DNA of 64,000 bases from Chryseobacterium mucoviscidosis (GTDB taxonomy: Bacteria; Bacteroidota; Bacteroidia; Flavobacteriales; Weeksellaceae): assembly GCF_002177115.1 (NCBI RefSeq), contig NZ_MVAG01000128.1:124001-188000 (forward strand), written 5' to 3'. Positions within the stretch are counted from its first letter, which is position 1; each line of letters begins with the position of its first letter. Both the position numbers and the translations under genes were made by a program. Shown here in pieces: positions 16,957 to 26,032 of the stretch. The notes below the pieces were generated by a model. It saw only the letters and a list, made by a program, of their open reading frames with translations, had not been told where the DNA came from and did no database searches.

Positions 16957-18456
16957 TTATTTAAGATAGGTTTCGTATAAATCTTTTCTCCGATCTTTCA
17001 TGACCTGAACGGAACCGTGATGGTGAAGATCTTTCAATAAATTGAGGTCGACGTCTACAATTAAAGTCATTTCTGTATTCGGGGTGGCTTCTCCTTTCAC
17101 CGCATTGGATGGAAACGCAAAATCCGAAGGGGTAAAAACCGCAGCCTGACCAAACTGAATATCCATATTATTGACTCCGGGAAGGTTTCCTACGCAACCT
17201 GCAATCGCTACGTAACATTCGTTCTCAATTGCTCTCGCTGCCGCGCAATGACGAACTCTCATATACGCATTTTGGGTGTCTGTAAGATAAGGTACAAAAA
17301 GAATTTTCATTCCCTGATCGGCTAAAATTCTCGGAAGCTCCGGAAATTCAACATCGTAGCAAATTACCAGACCAATTTTTCCGCAGTCGGTATCGAAAAC
17401 ACGGATTTCGTTTCCGCCTTTCATTCCGTAATATTTTTTCTCGTTGGGTGTGATATGAATTTTCCTGTATTCATCCACTCTACCGTCTCTATGAATAAGA
17501 TAACTTACATTATACAAATCATTATTTTCGAAAACCGGCATACTTCCGGAAATGATATTGACATTATAACTGATCGCCAAATCTGAGATTTTCATCTTGA
17601 TCTCTTCGGTTAATTTCGCCAGCTCAATCATACTGTCTCTTTCAGAAAGTTTGTTGAATGGAGCCAACAAAGGGGTATTGAATAGTTCAGGAAATAATAC
17701 AAAATCCGACTTATAATCGCCCATTACGTTAACAAAGAACTCAACCTGTTCATAAAAAGCATTCACATCTTTAAAATGTCTCATCTGCCATTGAACCAAT
17801 CCCAAACGAATAATGCTGTCCTGCATGGTGTTTGGTTTTTTGCTGTAATAAATATTGTTCCATTGGAGTAAAACTGCGTTTTCTTTGGACGATTCGTCTT
17901 CCGGAAGATATTTTTTTAAAACTCTGATGGGTAAAAAGTTATTGGACAACTGAAAAGACAGAACCGGATCATAAATTTCTTTATCTCTTACTCTTCTGAT
18001 GTATTCTCTTGGTGACAGATCACTGTGTTTATGGTAATTGGGAATTCTTCCACCTAAAACGATTGATTTCAGATTCAGAAGTTCACAAAGTTCTTTTCTT
18101 GCATCGTACAATCTTCTGCCTAAACGAAGTTCGCGGTATTCAGGATCTACAAAGACTTCAATTCCGTACAAAACATCGCCTGTCTCGGAATGGGTATTGA
18201 AGGTATAATTTCCTGTGATATCACTGTATGTATGATCATCACCAAATTCATTATAATTTACAACAATGGAAAGCGCCACCGCAGCTAATTTACCATCCAC
18301 TGTAATGCAGATCTGTCCTTTTGGAAATATTCTTGTGAGTTTTTCTATACTTTTTTTAGACCAGATGGACTCAGACATTTGCGGATATGCACGTTTCATT
18401 GTTATTACTAATTCATCGTAATCCTGTACCGTCAGTGGTCGTGTTTCTATTTGCAT
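16957..18456 (-). CDS. GNAT acetyltransferase / carbon-nitrogen hydrolase fusion
   Basis: 499 residues, two domains. The N-terminal GNAT domain (about 1-190) has the acetyl-CoA loop near 108-116 (RELRLGRRL). The C-terminal nitrilase-superfamily domain (about 212-499) has the complete Glu-Lys-Cys triad: Glu257 in FPELFN, Lys332 in YRKIHI and Cys366 in ICYDVEFPE. This fusion is widespread in Bacteroidota and is usually annotated as a bifunctional protein of unknown substrate. It is likely cytoplasmic. It converges on the peptide gene and diverges from two small unknown genes. Confidence 0.9.
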   Translation of the reverse strand: MQIETRPLTVQDYDELVITMKRAYPQMSESIWSKKSIEKLTRIFPKGQICITVDGKLAAVALSIVVNYNEFGDDHTYSDITGNYTFNTHSETGDVLYGIEVFVDPEYRELRLGRRLYDARKELCELLNLKSIVLGGRIPNYHKHSDLSPREYIRRVRDKEIYDPVLSFQLSNNFLPIRVLKKYLPEDESSKENAVLLQWNNIYYSKKPNTMQDSIIRLGLVQWQMRHFKDVNAFYEQVEFFVNVMGDYKSDFVLFPELFNTPLLAPFNKLSERDSMIELAKLTEEIKMKISDLAISYNVNIISGSMPVFENNDLYNVSYLIHRDGRVDEYRKIHITPNEKKYYGMKGGNEIRVFDTDCGKIGLVICYDVEFPELPRILADQGMKILFVPYLTDTQNAYMRVRHCAAARAIENECYVAIAGCVGNLPGVNNMDIQFGQAAVFTPSDFAFPSNAVKGEATPNTEMTLIVDVDLNLLKDLHHHGSVQVMKDRRKDLYETYLK

Positions 18457-18504
18457 TTGATGTAATTTTACTTAAATTTAGTGAAAAAAGTTAGTATTAA
18501 AAAA

Positions 18505-18819
18505 ATGAAGGAATTAATTTATAGCAAAATCCAAAAGTATGATTCAAAGATGAAAAATTTTGATATTTCATTTACCGATCATCTATTGCCTATAAATGAG
18601 CTGATTAGTTTATACGAACTTAGAAATCATATTGCGAAAAACGAAAATACCAAAAAAAATACAAAGCAGATTTTAAATGACTTTTATTTAATACAAAAAC
18701 AATCTTACAAGTACATCAAGTTTGTAATAGCTAGATATGATGGAATAAGCAGAATGTTCTTTTTCAGTGAAGATTATTCTAAAATTTTTTCTGATTTTAT
18801 ATTTGAAAAATTAAACTAA
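18505..18819 (+). CDS. Small unknown protein upstream of a membrane protein
   Basis: 104 residues from ATG 18505. A GTG at 18481 would add eight residues, but a TAAATTTA promoter-like box ends about there. The protein is Lys- and Tyr-rich with several helices predicted by eye (KELIYSKIQKYDSKMKNF, KQILNDFYLIQKQSYKYIKF). No motif was recognised. The stop overlaps the next gene's start (TAATG), which indicates translational coupling. Function unknown. Confidence 0.6.
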   Translation: MKELIYSKIQKYDSKMKNFDISFTDHLLPINELISLYELRNHIAKNENTKKNTKQILNDFYLIQKQSYKYIKFVIARYDGISRMFFFSEDYSKIFSDFIFEKLN

Positions 18820-19058
18820 TGAAAACTATTTCTGTAATTATTTTATTGATATCATGGATCTATCTAATTTTATCAATATGTATTCAACTTGAGTTTTTCC
18901 TTGAATTTATTCCCGTTATTTTACTAATTCTAATTATTAACTTTTACATTATTCATCAGCATCATCGGAAAGTTCTACTTTATATCTTAAATGGAATTGT
19001 TTTTCTTATCCTGATTTATCTTTTAAGCATATTAATTTTCCTGAGACAGGATTGGTAG
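18819..19058 (+). CDS. Small membrane protein coupled to the gene before it
   Basis: 79 residues, with its start overlapping the preceding stop by one base. Three hydrophobic stretches (about 3-22, 27-47, 53-74) suggest a small inner-membrane protein; basic residues IHQHHRKV sit between the second and third. No family was recognised. Together with the 104-residue protein it could form a two-component unit, for example a membrane partner of a soluble protein, but nothing in the sequence says what it does. Confidence 0.6.
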   Translation: MKTISVIILLISWIYLILSICIQLEFFLEFIPVILLILIINFYIIHQHHRKVLLYILNGIVFLILIYLLSILIFLRQDW

Positions 19059-19060
19059 AC

Positions 19061-19087
19061 AAAAAATCCCGCCAAAAGGCAGGATTT
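19061..19087 (-). terminator. Terminator of guaA
   Basis: Minus strand: AAATCCTGCC pairs with GGCGGGATTT (one mismatch, loop TTTT), then a run of T from 19066 to 19061. It converges with the small-gene pair. Confidence 0.75.
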
Positions 19088-19109
19088 ATATCTGAAATTC
19101 AAGTCAAAA

Positions 19110-20639
19110 TTATTCCCACTCGATGGTTGCAGGCGGTTTGCTTGAAATATCATAAGCTACTCTGTTGATTCCTCTTACTTCGTTGATGATTCTGCTTGAA
19201 ACGGTATCTAAAAACTCGTAAGGAAGTCTGCTCCATGTTGCGGTCATGAAGTCGATCGTGTTTGCGGAACGAACTACTGCTGTGTATTCGTATGTTCTTT
19301 CATCACCCATTACGCCTACAGATTTTACCGGAAGTAGCACCACGAAAGCCTGAGAAACTTTTTCATACAGATCATTTTTGTATAATTCTTCAATGAAAAT
19401 ATCATCTGCTTCCTGTAGAATTCTAACTTTTTCTGCATCAACTGCTCCTAAAACCCTGATTCCCAATCCAGGACCCGGGAAAGGATGTCTGTGAACCAGA
19501 TGATGAGGAATTCCCAATTCTTCGCCCACTTTTCTTACTTCATCCTTGAATAATTCTCTCAAAGGCTCAAGCAATTCGAATTCCATATCTTCAGGAAGTC
19601 CGCCAACGTTATGGTGCGATTTAATTACCGCAGAAGGACCGTTTACCGACTGACTTTCAATTACATCCGGATAAATTGTTCCCTGTGCTAAGAATTTAGC
19701 ACCTTCAATTTTATGAGATTCTTCATCAAAAACGTGAATAAATTCGTTTCCGATAATTTTTCTTTTCGCTTCAGGATCATCTACTCCGGCTAATTTCGAT
19801 AAAAATCTTTCGGAAGCATCCACTAATTTAATGTTCATATGGAAATGCTCTCCATAATTGTCCATTACTTTTTTGCCTTCGTCTTTTCTCAGTAAACCTG
19901 TGTCTACGAAGATACACGTCAACTGGTCGCCAATTGCACGGTGAATTAACACTGCCGCTACAGAAGAATCTACTCCTCCAGAAAGTCCGAGAATTACTTT
20001 CTGATCTCCCACTTTTTCACGGATTTCCGCAACGGTTTTTTCGATGTAATTGGTCAGTTTCCAGTTTTTCTCTGCATTACAGATTCCGAAAACGAAATTT
20101 TCCAGCATTTTTCCTCCTTCTTCGGTGTGGGAAACTTCTGGGTGAAACTGTACACAGTAGATTTTTTTATCTTCATTAGAGATGGAAGCGATTACGCCGG
20201 ATTTTGCATTCAGTTCAAATCCTTCAGGCAGTTCTCCCACTTCGTCGAAATGGCTCATCCAAACTATAGAATTGTTGGTAACGCCTTTTAATAAAGACGA
20301 TTCTTTTACGATTTCAAGGTGTGCTTTTCCGTACTCACCTTTTACGCCTTTGTGCACTTTTCCGCCTAAAAGGTGTGCTGTTAACTGCATTCCGTAGCAA
20401 ATTCCCAGAACCGGAATTCCCTGCTCGTATAATTCTTTTTCAACCAAATGGGCATTTTCTGCATTTACAGAACTTGGTCCACCGGAAAGGATAATTCCTT
20501 TCGGCTGTTTTTTTAAAATGGTTTCTAAAGGTGTATTGAATGGTAGAATTTCAGAATATACTCCCATCTCACGGATTCTTCTCCCGATAAGCTGGTTGTA
20601 CTGTGATCCGAAATCTAATATGATAATACCGTTGTTCAT
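19110..20639 (-). CDS. guaA: GMP synthase (glutamine-hydrolysing)
   Basis: 509 residues. The N-terminal class I glutamine amidotransferase has the triad Cys81 (GICYGMQL), His167 and Glu169 (QFHPEVSH). The ATP pyrophosphatase domain carries the P-loop SGGVDS at 221-226. The C-terminal dimerisation domain ends PPATIEWE, the canonical GuaA terminus. The enzyme converts XMP, glutamine and ATP to GMP in the cytoplasm and closes the guanine branch. It sits next to purD and shares a strand with the de novo purine genes, but a dispersed palindrome at 20697 separates it from purD. Confidence 0.98.
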   Translation of the reverse strand: MNNGIIILDFGSQYNQLIGRRIREMGVYSEILPFNTPLETILKKQPKGIILSGGPSSVNAENAHLVEKELYEQGIPVLGICYGMQLTAHLLGGKVHKGVKGEYGKAHLEIVKESSLLKGVTNNSIVWMSHFDEVGELPEGFELNAKSGVIASISNEDKKIYCVQFHPEVSHTEEGGKMLENFVFGICNAEKNWKLTNYIEKTVAEIREKVGDQKVILGLSGGVDSSVAAVLIHRAIGDQLTCIFVDTGLLRKDEGKKVMDNYGEHFHMNIKLVDASERFLSKLAGVDDPEAKRKIIGNEFIHVFDEESHKIEGAKFLAQGTIYPDVIESQSVNGPSAVIKSHHNVGGLPEDMEFELLEPLRELFKDEVRKVGEELGIPHHLVHRHPFPGPGLGIRVLGAVDAEKVRILQEADDIFIEELYKNDLYEKVSQAFVVLLPVKSVGVMGDERTYEYTAVVRSANTIDFMTATWSRLPYEFLDTVSSRIINEVRGINRVAYDISSKPPATIEWE

Positions 20640-20696
20640 TTTTTATAATTGATGAATAATGATTGATAAATGATTTTATAAAATTGTCTGAAATTA

Positions 20697-20815
20697 TAGC
20701 CCCGATTGCAGCGGTATCCTTTTTTGTTATTGCGATTGCTGAGAAGTTCCAAATATTGCTTCACTTTGTTCGCAATGACAAAAAAGATACAGCGGAAAGC
20801 GGGAAATAGCTTCTA
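20697..20815. repeat. Dispersed palindromic element, copy 2
   Basis: Begins AGCCCCGATTGCAGCGGTAT and ends AGCGGGAAATAGCT; the arms pair around CTTTTTTGTTATTGCGA / TCGCAATGACAAAAAAG. The interior differs completely from the copy at 16599 while the ends match. Confidence 0.78.
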
Positions 20816-20843
20816 ACAAAAAAAGCCCCGAAAAATCAGGGCA
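20815..20843 (-). terminator. Terminator of purD
   Basis: Minus strand: GCCCTGA pairs with TCGGGGC (one G-T pair) around a TTTT loop, followed by seven T. It lies just after the purD stop codon. Confidence 0.82.
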
Positions 20844-20848
20844 TTATT

Positions 20849-22087
20849 TTAAAACTTTCCGATGTCTTCTCTATAGAAGCCGTAATCGAAATGTACATGA
20901 CTTGCATCTTCGTACACTTTTTTGCGGGCATCTTCATACGTTGCTCCTGTAGCCACGATGTTCAGTACTCTTCCACCGTTAGAAACTACTTTATCTCCTT
21001 TTCTGATGGCTCCTGCGTATAAAAGTTTGCTGTATTTCAGTTTATCTTCGCCCACGATTTCGAAACCTGTTTCGATGTTTCTTGGGTAACCTCCTGAACA
21101 CATGACAAGACAAACTGCTTTTTCGTCTTTAAATTTAAGCTCGATGTCTTTTCCGTCCATACAATCCTGAATAACATCCAGAAGATTGTTTTCCATTAAA
21201 GCCATTAAAACCTGCGTTTCAGGATCTCCGAATCTCATGTTGTATTCTAAAAGATAGGTTCCGTTTTTCGTTACCATTAATCCGAAGAAAATGATTCCTT
21301 TGAAGCTGAACCCTTCTCCTTTAAGACCTTTAATGGTAGGTTCTAAGATATTTTTTTCGAAATCTGCGTAGTGTTCCTGAGTAAATTCGGGACTTGGAGC
21401 TACGGTTCCCATACCTCCAGTATTGGGTCCTGTATCGCCATTTCCGGCTTTTTTATAATCTTTTGCAGCTATACAAGGGAATAATTTTTCCCCGTTTGAG
21501 AATGCAATGATAGAGGCTTCAAATCCTTCTAAATATTCTTCGATTACCAAACGGATTCCTGCATCTCCGTAGATTCTTCTGATCATAAAATCATGAATCG
21601 TTGCTTCAGCTTCTTCCAATGTATCGCAGATTACCACGCCTTTTCCGCCTGCTAAACCACTTGCTTTAACAACCAATGGAAACTTCTGCGTCTGCACATA
21701 TTCTTTAGCTTCATTATAGGAATCGAATACTACTGCTTTTGCCGTTTTGATATCATAGGTCTGCATGAATTTCTTAGAGAAAGCCTTACTTCCTTCCAAA
21801 CTTGCAACTTTCTGATTCGGACCAAAAACTTTAAGGTCGTGTTTTTTGAATTCGTCCTTCAAACCTGCTACAAGCGGAGCTTCGGGACCAACGATCGTTA
21901 AGTCTACCTTTTCTTTGATGGCAAAATCTCTAAGTTCTTTAATCTCTGATAAATGAACATTTTTTCCAATAACATCAGTGGTAGCGTTTCCGTTGGCAAA
22001 AAACATTTTAGAAATTCTTGGGTCATTCTGAAGTTTTGCTGCCAAAGCAGATTCTCTTCCACCTTCACCTATGATTAATATTCTCAT
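20849..22087 (-). CDS. purD: Phosphoribosylamine-glycine ligase (GARS)
   Basis: 412 residues. It opens MRILIIGEGGRESALAAKL, equivalent to the GxGGREHAL phosphate-binding start of GARS, here with Ser in place of the usual His. The ATP-grasp domain follows (VVKASGLAGGKGV, NTGGMG, EYNMRFGDPETQ) and a C-terminal sandwich. The enzyme makes glycinamide ribonucleotide from 5-phosphoribosylamine, glycine and ATP, the second step of purine synthesis. It has its own promoter and a terminator, so it can be expressed separately from purH. Confidence 0.97.
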   Translation of the reverse strand: MRILIIGEGGRESALAAKLQNDPRISKMFFANGNATTDVIGKNVHLSEIKELRDFAIKEKVDLTIVGPEAPLVAGLKDEFKKHDLKVFGPNQKVASLEGSKAFSKKFMQTYDIKTAKAVVFDSYNEAKEYVQTQKFPLVVKASGLAGGKGVVICDTLEEAEATIHDFMIRRIYGDAGIRLVIEEYLEGFEASIIAFSNGEKLFPCIAAKDYKKAGNGDTGPNTGGMGTVAPSPEFTQEHYADFEKNILEPTIKGLKGEGFSFKGIIFFGLMVTKNGTYLLEYNMRFGDPETQVLMALMENNLLDVIQDCMDGKDIELKFKDEKAVCLVMCSGGYPRNIETGFEIVGEDKLKYSKLLYAGAIRKGDKVVSNGGRVLNIVATGATYEDARKKVYEDASHVHFDYGFYREDIGKF

Positions 22088-22117
22088 ACTTTATTTAATT
22101 AACTAGTCTATAATTTA

Positions 22118-22149
22118 CAAATATATAATTTTGGATGCTATAAATACAA
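22118..22149 (-). promoter_or_regulatory. Promoter of purD
   Basis: TTG at 22149-22147, a 21-base spacer and TATATTTG at 22125-22118 on the minus strand, ending 30 bases before the ATG at 22087. Both boxes match the Bacteroidota pattern. Confidence 0.72.
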
Positions 22150-22204
22150 TCTCAAAATATAATTTTAGCCAATCGCTAATAGCCAATGGCGAATTGCTTT
22201 ACTA

Positions 22205-23722
22205 TTAATGTAAAAAATGTCTGATTCCGGTAAACATCATCGGGATTTTGTGTTCGTTGGCGGCATCTATGCTGTCCTGATCTTTTACACTTCCTCCCGG
22301 CTGGATGATTGCTGTAATTCCTTCCTGAGCGCAGAAATCTACTACGTCACGGAACGGGAAAAATGCATCTGAAGCCAATACTAAGTCGCCGGAGAATTTT
22401 TCTTTGGCTCTTTCGATCGCCTGTTGAGTTGCCCAGATTCTGTTTACCTGTCCTCCTCCGATTCCGAAAGCCTGAATTCCGTTGGAAACGACAATCGCAT
22501 TGGATTTTACATATTTTACCACTCTCTGAGAGAACAATAATGCTTTTTTCTGCTCTTCCGTAGGCTGTGTTTCTGTGACAACTTTGATGTCATCTGAAAA
22601 GATGCTGTCGTTGTCCTGAACAAGGATTCCTCCGTCGATTTTCACCCAGGTCTGTTTGTCTGAAACCGGATTGACAATTTTTATAATTCTTAAGTTCTTT
22701 TTCTTTCTTAAAATTTCAAGTGCTTCTTCATCAAATTCAGGAGCCATTACAATTTCAAGGAAGGTTTTGTTTAATTCTTCTGCGGTTGCCGCATCGATTT
22801 TGTAGTTCATAGCAACAATTCCGCCAAAGATGGAAACCGGATCGCATTCGAAAGTTTTCTGATAGGTTTCCAGAGCTGAAGTTCCGATCGCCACTCCGCA
22901 AGGTGTAGAGTGTTTTACTGCACAACAAGCCATTTCTTCTTTGAACTCGGTCACTACTTTCCAGCAAAGATCCATATCCCGAAGGTTGTTGAAAGACAAT
23001 TCTTTACCTCCCAACTGTTCGAAATCTTTCATTGCTCCGTTTTCGAAAGTAGAAACGTAGTAAGCTGCTGTCTGATGCGGGTTTTCACCGTACCTTAAGT
23101 CAGAAACTTTTTTGTAAGAAGCATTAAGATAGGTTGGATATTCTTCTTCTAAAAGCATTCTTGAAATCGCTGCATCATAAGCCGAAGTAAGGTTGAATAC
23201 TTTTCCTGCGAGTTTTTTACGTGTTTCGATGTATGTGTCACCGTTTTGTTCCATTTCGATTTTTACGGTTGCATAATCTTCAACATCCGTGATTACCGTA
23301 ACCGAATCGAAGTTTTTCGCTGCAGAACGAAGCATTGAAGGTCCTCCGATGTCGATGAATTCTACCTTTTCGTGAAGAGAAATGTTTTTGTTTACATTTT
23401 CGAAGAAAGGATAAAGATTCACAATTACCATGTCAATCAGTCCAATTCCGTGTTCCTGAACGGTATTCATGTGTTCTTCGTTGGAACGAACCGCCAACAA
23501 ACCACCGTGAACTTTCGGGTGTAATGTTTTCACTCTTCCATCCAACATTTCCGGGAAATTGGTAACCTCATCAATCTGAATCGGATTTAAACCAGCGTCT
23601 TTCAAATGTTTGAACGTCCCTCCTGTAGAAATCAATTCATAATTTTGGGCTTCCAAAAACTGCGCGAATTCGGTTAATCCGCTTTTGTCAGAAACACTGA
23701 TTAAAACTCTTTTTTTGCTCAT
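22205..23722 (-). CDS. purH: Bifunctional AICAR formyltransferase / IMP cyclohydrolase
   Basis: 505 residues. The N-terminal methylglyoxal-synthase-like cyclohydrolase domain spans about 1-195 ([29 protein letters not shown]). The AICAR transformylase domain follows, with [11 protein letters not shown], where KHSxPCG replaces the commoner KHANPCG but keeps Lys-His. It ends [10 protein letters not shown], the typical terminus. It performs the last two steps to IMP. The gene runs on the same strand as purN and purM, separated by 416 bases of repeats. A hairpin at 23765 lies in its upstream region. Confidence 0.97.
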   Translation of the reverse strand: MSKKRVLISVSDKSGLTEFAQFLEAQNYELISTGGTFKHLKDAGLNPIQIDEVTNFPEMLDGRVKTLHPKVHGGLLAVRSNEEHMNTVQEHGIGLIDMVIVNLYPFFENVNKNISLHEKVEFIDIGGPSMLRSAAKNFDSVTVITDVEDYATVKIEMEQNGDTYIETRKKLAGKVFNLTSAYDAAISRMLLEEEYPTYLNASYKKVSDLRYGENPHQTAAYYVSTFENGAMKDFEQLGGKELSFNNLRDMDLCWKVVTEFKEEMACCAVKHSTPCGVAIGTSALETYQKTFECDPVSIFGGIVAMNYKIDAATAEELNKTFLEIVMAPEFDEEALEILRKKKNLRIIKIVNPVSDKQTWVKIDGGILVQDNDSIFSDDIKVVTETQPTEEQKKALLFSQRVVKYVKSNAIVVSNGIQAFGIGGGQVNRIWATQQAIERAKEKFSGDLVLASDAFFPFRDVVDFCAQEGITAIIQPGGSVKDQDSIDAANEHKIPMMFTGIRHFLH

Positions 23723-23764
23723 TTTACTTTCGATTTTTTACTTTTTACAGCTATTTCAAACTGT

Positions 23765-23789
23765 AGACCGGTTCTTTCACCTCCGGTCT
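23765..23789. other. Hairpin in the region upstream of purH
   Basis: AGACCGG (23765-23771) and CCGGTCT (23783-23789) form a 7-bp stem with an 11-base loop. On the plus strand it is followed by TTTTATTTTTA, which looks like a terminator, yet no plus-strand gene ends here. On the minus strand it lies 42-67 bases before the purH start. Confidence 0.5.
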
Positions 23790-23870
23790 TTTTATTTTTA
23801 CTTAGATTTTTCCTGTTTTTCGAAATAATAAAATCTAAATGTGTTTTTCATTAAAGAGATGATTTATTTC

Positions 23871-24035
23871 CTTCGATAAGCTCAGGATAAACTCTTGGCT
23901 TAGCGCTACATCTCTAATACTAACTATTTTTCCGTTCTGTTTGTCATGTTGAAAGCATCTCAACTAAGCTTAGATTCCTACGGAATGACAAACTAAGTGG
24001 TTAGATTTTGCGTTGTCAGGCTGAGCTTGTTGAAG
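23871..24035. repeat. Inverted repeat CTTCGATAAGCTCAG ... CTGAGCTTGTTGAAG with a nested pair
   Basis: Outer 15-base arms (23871-23885, 24021-24035) share the CTTCGACAAGCTCAG motif with elements at 30588 and 61220. A nested pair, TTTGTCAT / ATGACAAA, lies inside. With the element at 24057 it fills the 416-base gap between purN and purH, in which I see no gene. Confidence 0.7.
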
Positions 24036-24056
24036 CCTTTCATTGTTGTTAGTTTT

Positions 24057-24119
24057 TTAACCACCCCGTCAAAAATTCTTTGAATTTTTGCCACCCCTCC
24101 AAAGGAGGGGAATTTTTTG
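24057..24119. repeat. Dispersed double-hairpin repeat, copy 1
   Basis: TTAACCACCCCGTCAAAAAT leads into AAAAATTC-TT-GAATTTTT and CCCCTCC-AAA-GGAGGGG. A near-identical copy lies at 26615. It lies 20 bases past the purN stop and may act as a processing or stop signal. Confidence 0.8.
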
Positions 24120-24138
24120 TATCGCTAATAATTAATGT

Positions 24139-24705
24139 CTAATTATTATTTAATACTTTGTTTATCGCAATTGGGAAAATTTCATATTCTATTAGGTGAA
24201 CTTTTTCCGCTACGCTTTCGGGAGTATCGTCTTCTGTAATTTCGAATGATTTCTGAAGGATGGCTTCTCCTTCATCGATTCCTGAAGTTACAAAGTGTAC
24301 GGTTGCTCCGCTTTCTTTTTCTTTTGCTTCGATCACGGCGTTGTGAACATGATGTCCCCACATTCCTTTTCCTCCGAATTTCGGAAGCAAAGCCGGATGA
24401 ATATTGATTATTTTTCCGTTCCATTTTTCACAGAATTCAGGTTTTAGGATGGATAAAAATCCTGCTAAAACGATTAAGTCTGTATTTTGAGGAATTTTTT
24501 CAGCCAGTTCATTACTGAAGTTCTTCCCTCTCGGAATCAGAATATTTTCTATGTTATGATTTTTCGCTCTTTCCAGTCCGTAACATTCTCTGTCGGCAAT
24601 CACTAACGATACTTTTGCATTGCGGATTTCTCCATTATCAATGGTATCGATGATTCTCTGAAGATTGGTTCCTGAACCTGAAACGAGTATGACAAGATTC
24701 TTCAT
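24139..24705 (-). CDS. purN: Phosphoribosylglycinamide formyltransferase
   Basis: 188 residues. ILVSGSGTNLQ binds phosphate, and the catalytic trio is Asn101, His103 (NIHPALLPKF) and Asp144 (GIDEG), at the family spacing. The enzyme transfers a formyl group from 10-formyltetrahydrofolate to glycinamide ribonucleotide. GGKGMWG replaces the usual FPG loop and the variant is common in Bacteroidota. The gene follows purM by 47 bases on the same strand, so the two form an operon. Confidence 0.96.
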   Translation of the reverse strand: MKNLVILVSGSGTNLQRIIDTIDNGEIRNAKVSLVIADRECYGLERAKNHNIENILIPRGKNFSNELAEKIPQNTDLIVLAGFLSILKPEFCEKWNGKIINIHPALLPKFGGKGMWGHHVHNAVIEAKEKESGATVHFVTSGIDEGEAILQKSFEITEDDTPESVAEKVHLIEYEIFPIAINKVLNNN

Positions 24706-24752
24706 AATGAGTCAATTTGAAAATTAGTTAATTTGAAAATGGAATACATTAT

Positions 24753-25751
24753 CTAATTGGTAATTTTCAAGTTGATTTTTTCGCTTCCTTCTGTAATCTC
24801 TCCGATTTCGTAAGCATCGTCTAAAAGATGCAATACTTTTTCTGCGTGTTGTGCATCCACTACAACGATCATTCCTACTCCCATGTTGAATGTTCCGAAC
24901 ATTTCTTCACGGGCAACTCCTCCTCTTTTTTCCAATTCTAACATAATGCTTGGAATCTGGATTTTTGAAGCGTCGATTGAAGCGCAAAGTCCGTCACCGA
25001 TAATTCTCGGAATATTTTCGTATAAACCACCGCCTGTGATATGCGCAATCCCTGAAACTTCTACTTCTTCAAGAATTTTATGAATATCTTTGTAATACAG
25101 TCTTGTTGGAACCAAAAGCGTTTCGTACAAAGGTTTTCCTTCGAATTCTTCGTTGAAATCAGGGAACACTTTTCTTACCAGAGAGAATCCGTTGGAATGG
25201 AATCCTGAACTTGGCAACGCAATGATTTTGTCTCCTGCTTTGATTTTTGAACCATCAATAATCTGATCTTTTTCAACGATTCCTACGCAGAATCCTGCAA
25301 CATCGTAATCTCCCGGCTGATACATTCCCGGCATTTCTGCGGTTTCTCCGCCGATTAATGCACAGTTATTGTCTTTGCAGGCTTCTACCATTCCTAAAAC
25401 GATTTCAGCGGCAATTTCGGAGTCTAATTTTCCACAAGCCAGATAATCAAGGAAAAATAATGGTTTTGCCCCGTGACAAAGAATATCGTTGGCACACATT
25501 GCGAAGCAGTCTACCCCGATAGAATCGTATTTTTTTGAGTCTAAAGCTACTTTAAGCTTTGTTCCCACTCCGTCTGTTCCGGAAACCAATACAGGATTTT
25601 TGTATCCTCCGATCTCATAGAATGCCCCAAAACTTCCCAAATGGTTCAACACATTGGAATTATGTGTTTCGCCGACCGCTTTCTTGATCTTGTCAACGGT
25701 TTTGTATCCTTCTTCTTTGTCTACTCCTGCTGATTTGTACGTGTTGCTCAT
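24753..25751 (-). CDS. purM: Phosphoribosylformylglycinamidine cyclo-ligase (AIR synthetase)
   Basis: 332 residues. MSNTYKSAGVDKEEGYKTVD is the typical start, GTDGVGTKLKVA the ATP-binding loop, GGETAEMPGMY the catalytic loop and HITGGGLYENIPR the second nucleotide segment. It closes the imidazole ring of AIR. The first gene of the purM-purN unit, it lies 124 bases downstream of a strong terminator-bounded transcript (25871-25997), so either it has its own weak promoter in that gap or it is read through from the leader. Confidence 0.97.
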   Translation of the reverse strand: MSNTYKSAGVDKEEGYKTVDKIKKAVGETHNSNVLNHLGSFGAFYEIGGYKNPVLVSGTDGVGTKLKVALDSKKYDSIGVDCFAMCANDILCHGAKPLFFLDYLACGKLDSEIAAEIVLGMVEACKDNNCALIGGETAEMPGMYQPGDYDVAGFCVGIVEKDQIIDGSKIKAGDKIIALPSSGFHSNGFSLVRKVFPDFNEEFEGKPLYETLLVPTRLYYKDIHKILEEVEVSGIAHITGGGLYENIPRIIGDGLCASIDASKIQIPSIMLELEKRGGVAREEMFGTFNMGVGMIVVVDAQHAEKVLHLLDDAYEIGEITEGSEKINLKITN

Positions 25752-25870
25752 AGTATTTTAATAATCTAACAATGTATCAGTTTAGCAATGTAACAATGTT
25801 TTGAATTGTTAAATTTCTGCATTACTGAATTGGTACATTTTATTTTTACTTTTTATTCAAATTCAGAAAA

Positions 25871-25997
25871 CAAAAAAGCCGACAATCTTGGTAGATTATC
25901 GGCCGTTGTTTTATCTCAGAATTTCAGAGTCCACAATATTCCCTTTCTTGGAGAAACATTCTTTAAAAGTGGTCTGAATTTTCATCTTTTTTCCTTT
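25871..25997 (-). ncRNA. Compact structured RNA candidate, rod-shaped, upstream of purM (6S-like or leader)
   Basis: A strong -7 box (26008-26001) is followed by a ~125-base transcript ending in an intrinsic terminator. TTCAGA (25978-25973) pairs with TCTGAA (25928-25923), CCAC (25972-25969) with GTGG (25934-25931), leaving an internal bubble of 12 and 9 bases and an inner TTTCT-CCA-AGAAA hairpin. That order of closing stem, bubble and terminal hairpin is the outline of 6S RNA. A 24-codon frame (25985-25911) with a GGAAAAAAG ribosome-binding-like stretch lies inside, so a small peptide or purM leader is the alternative. I cannot distinguish them by eye. Confidence 0.5.
25873..25906 (-). terminator. 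Intrinsic terminator of the purM-upstream transcript
   Basis: Minus strand: GCCGATAATCT pairs with AGATTGTCGGC around an ACCA loop (one mismatch), then TTTTTTG. It lies 120 bases before the purM start, so purM expression would require read-through or a separate promoter. Confidence 0.85.
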
Positions 25998-26000
25998 TTG

Positions 26001-26008
26001 CAAAGATA
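26001..26008 (-). promoter_or_regulatory. -7 box of the purM-upstream RNA
   Basis: TATCTTTG on the minus strand (26008-26001), matching TAnnTTTG. It precedes the structured transcript by about 5 bases. Confidence 0.6.
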
Positions 26009-26032
26009 TTAATTTTATATTAATTTTCAAAT

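Noticed and set aside
24057..24119. GC-rich hairpin as the purN terminator
   Set aside because: It has no T-tract after the GC stem and a near-identical copy occurs elsewhere, so it is better treated as a repeat.
25806..26012. Plus-strand frame of 68 codons upstream of purM
   Set aside because: It overlaps the structured RNA on the other strand and has no promoter or recognisable features.
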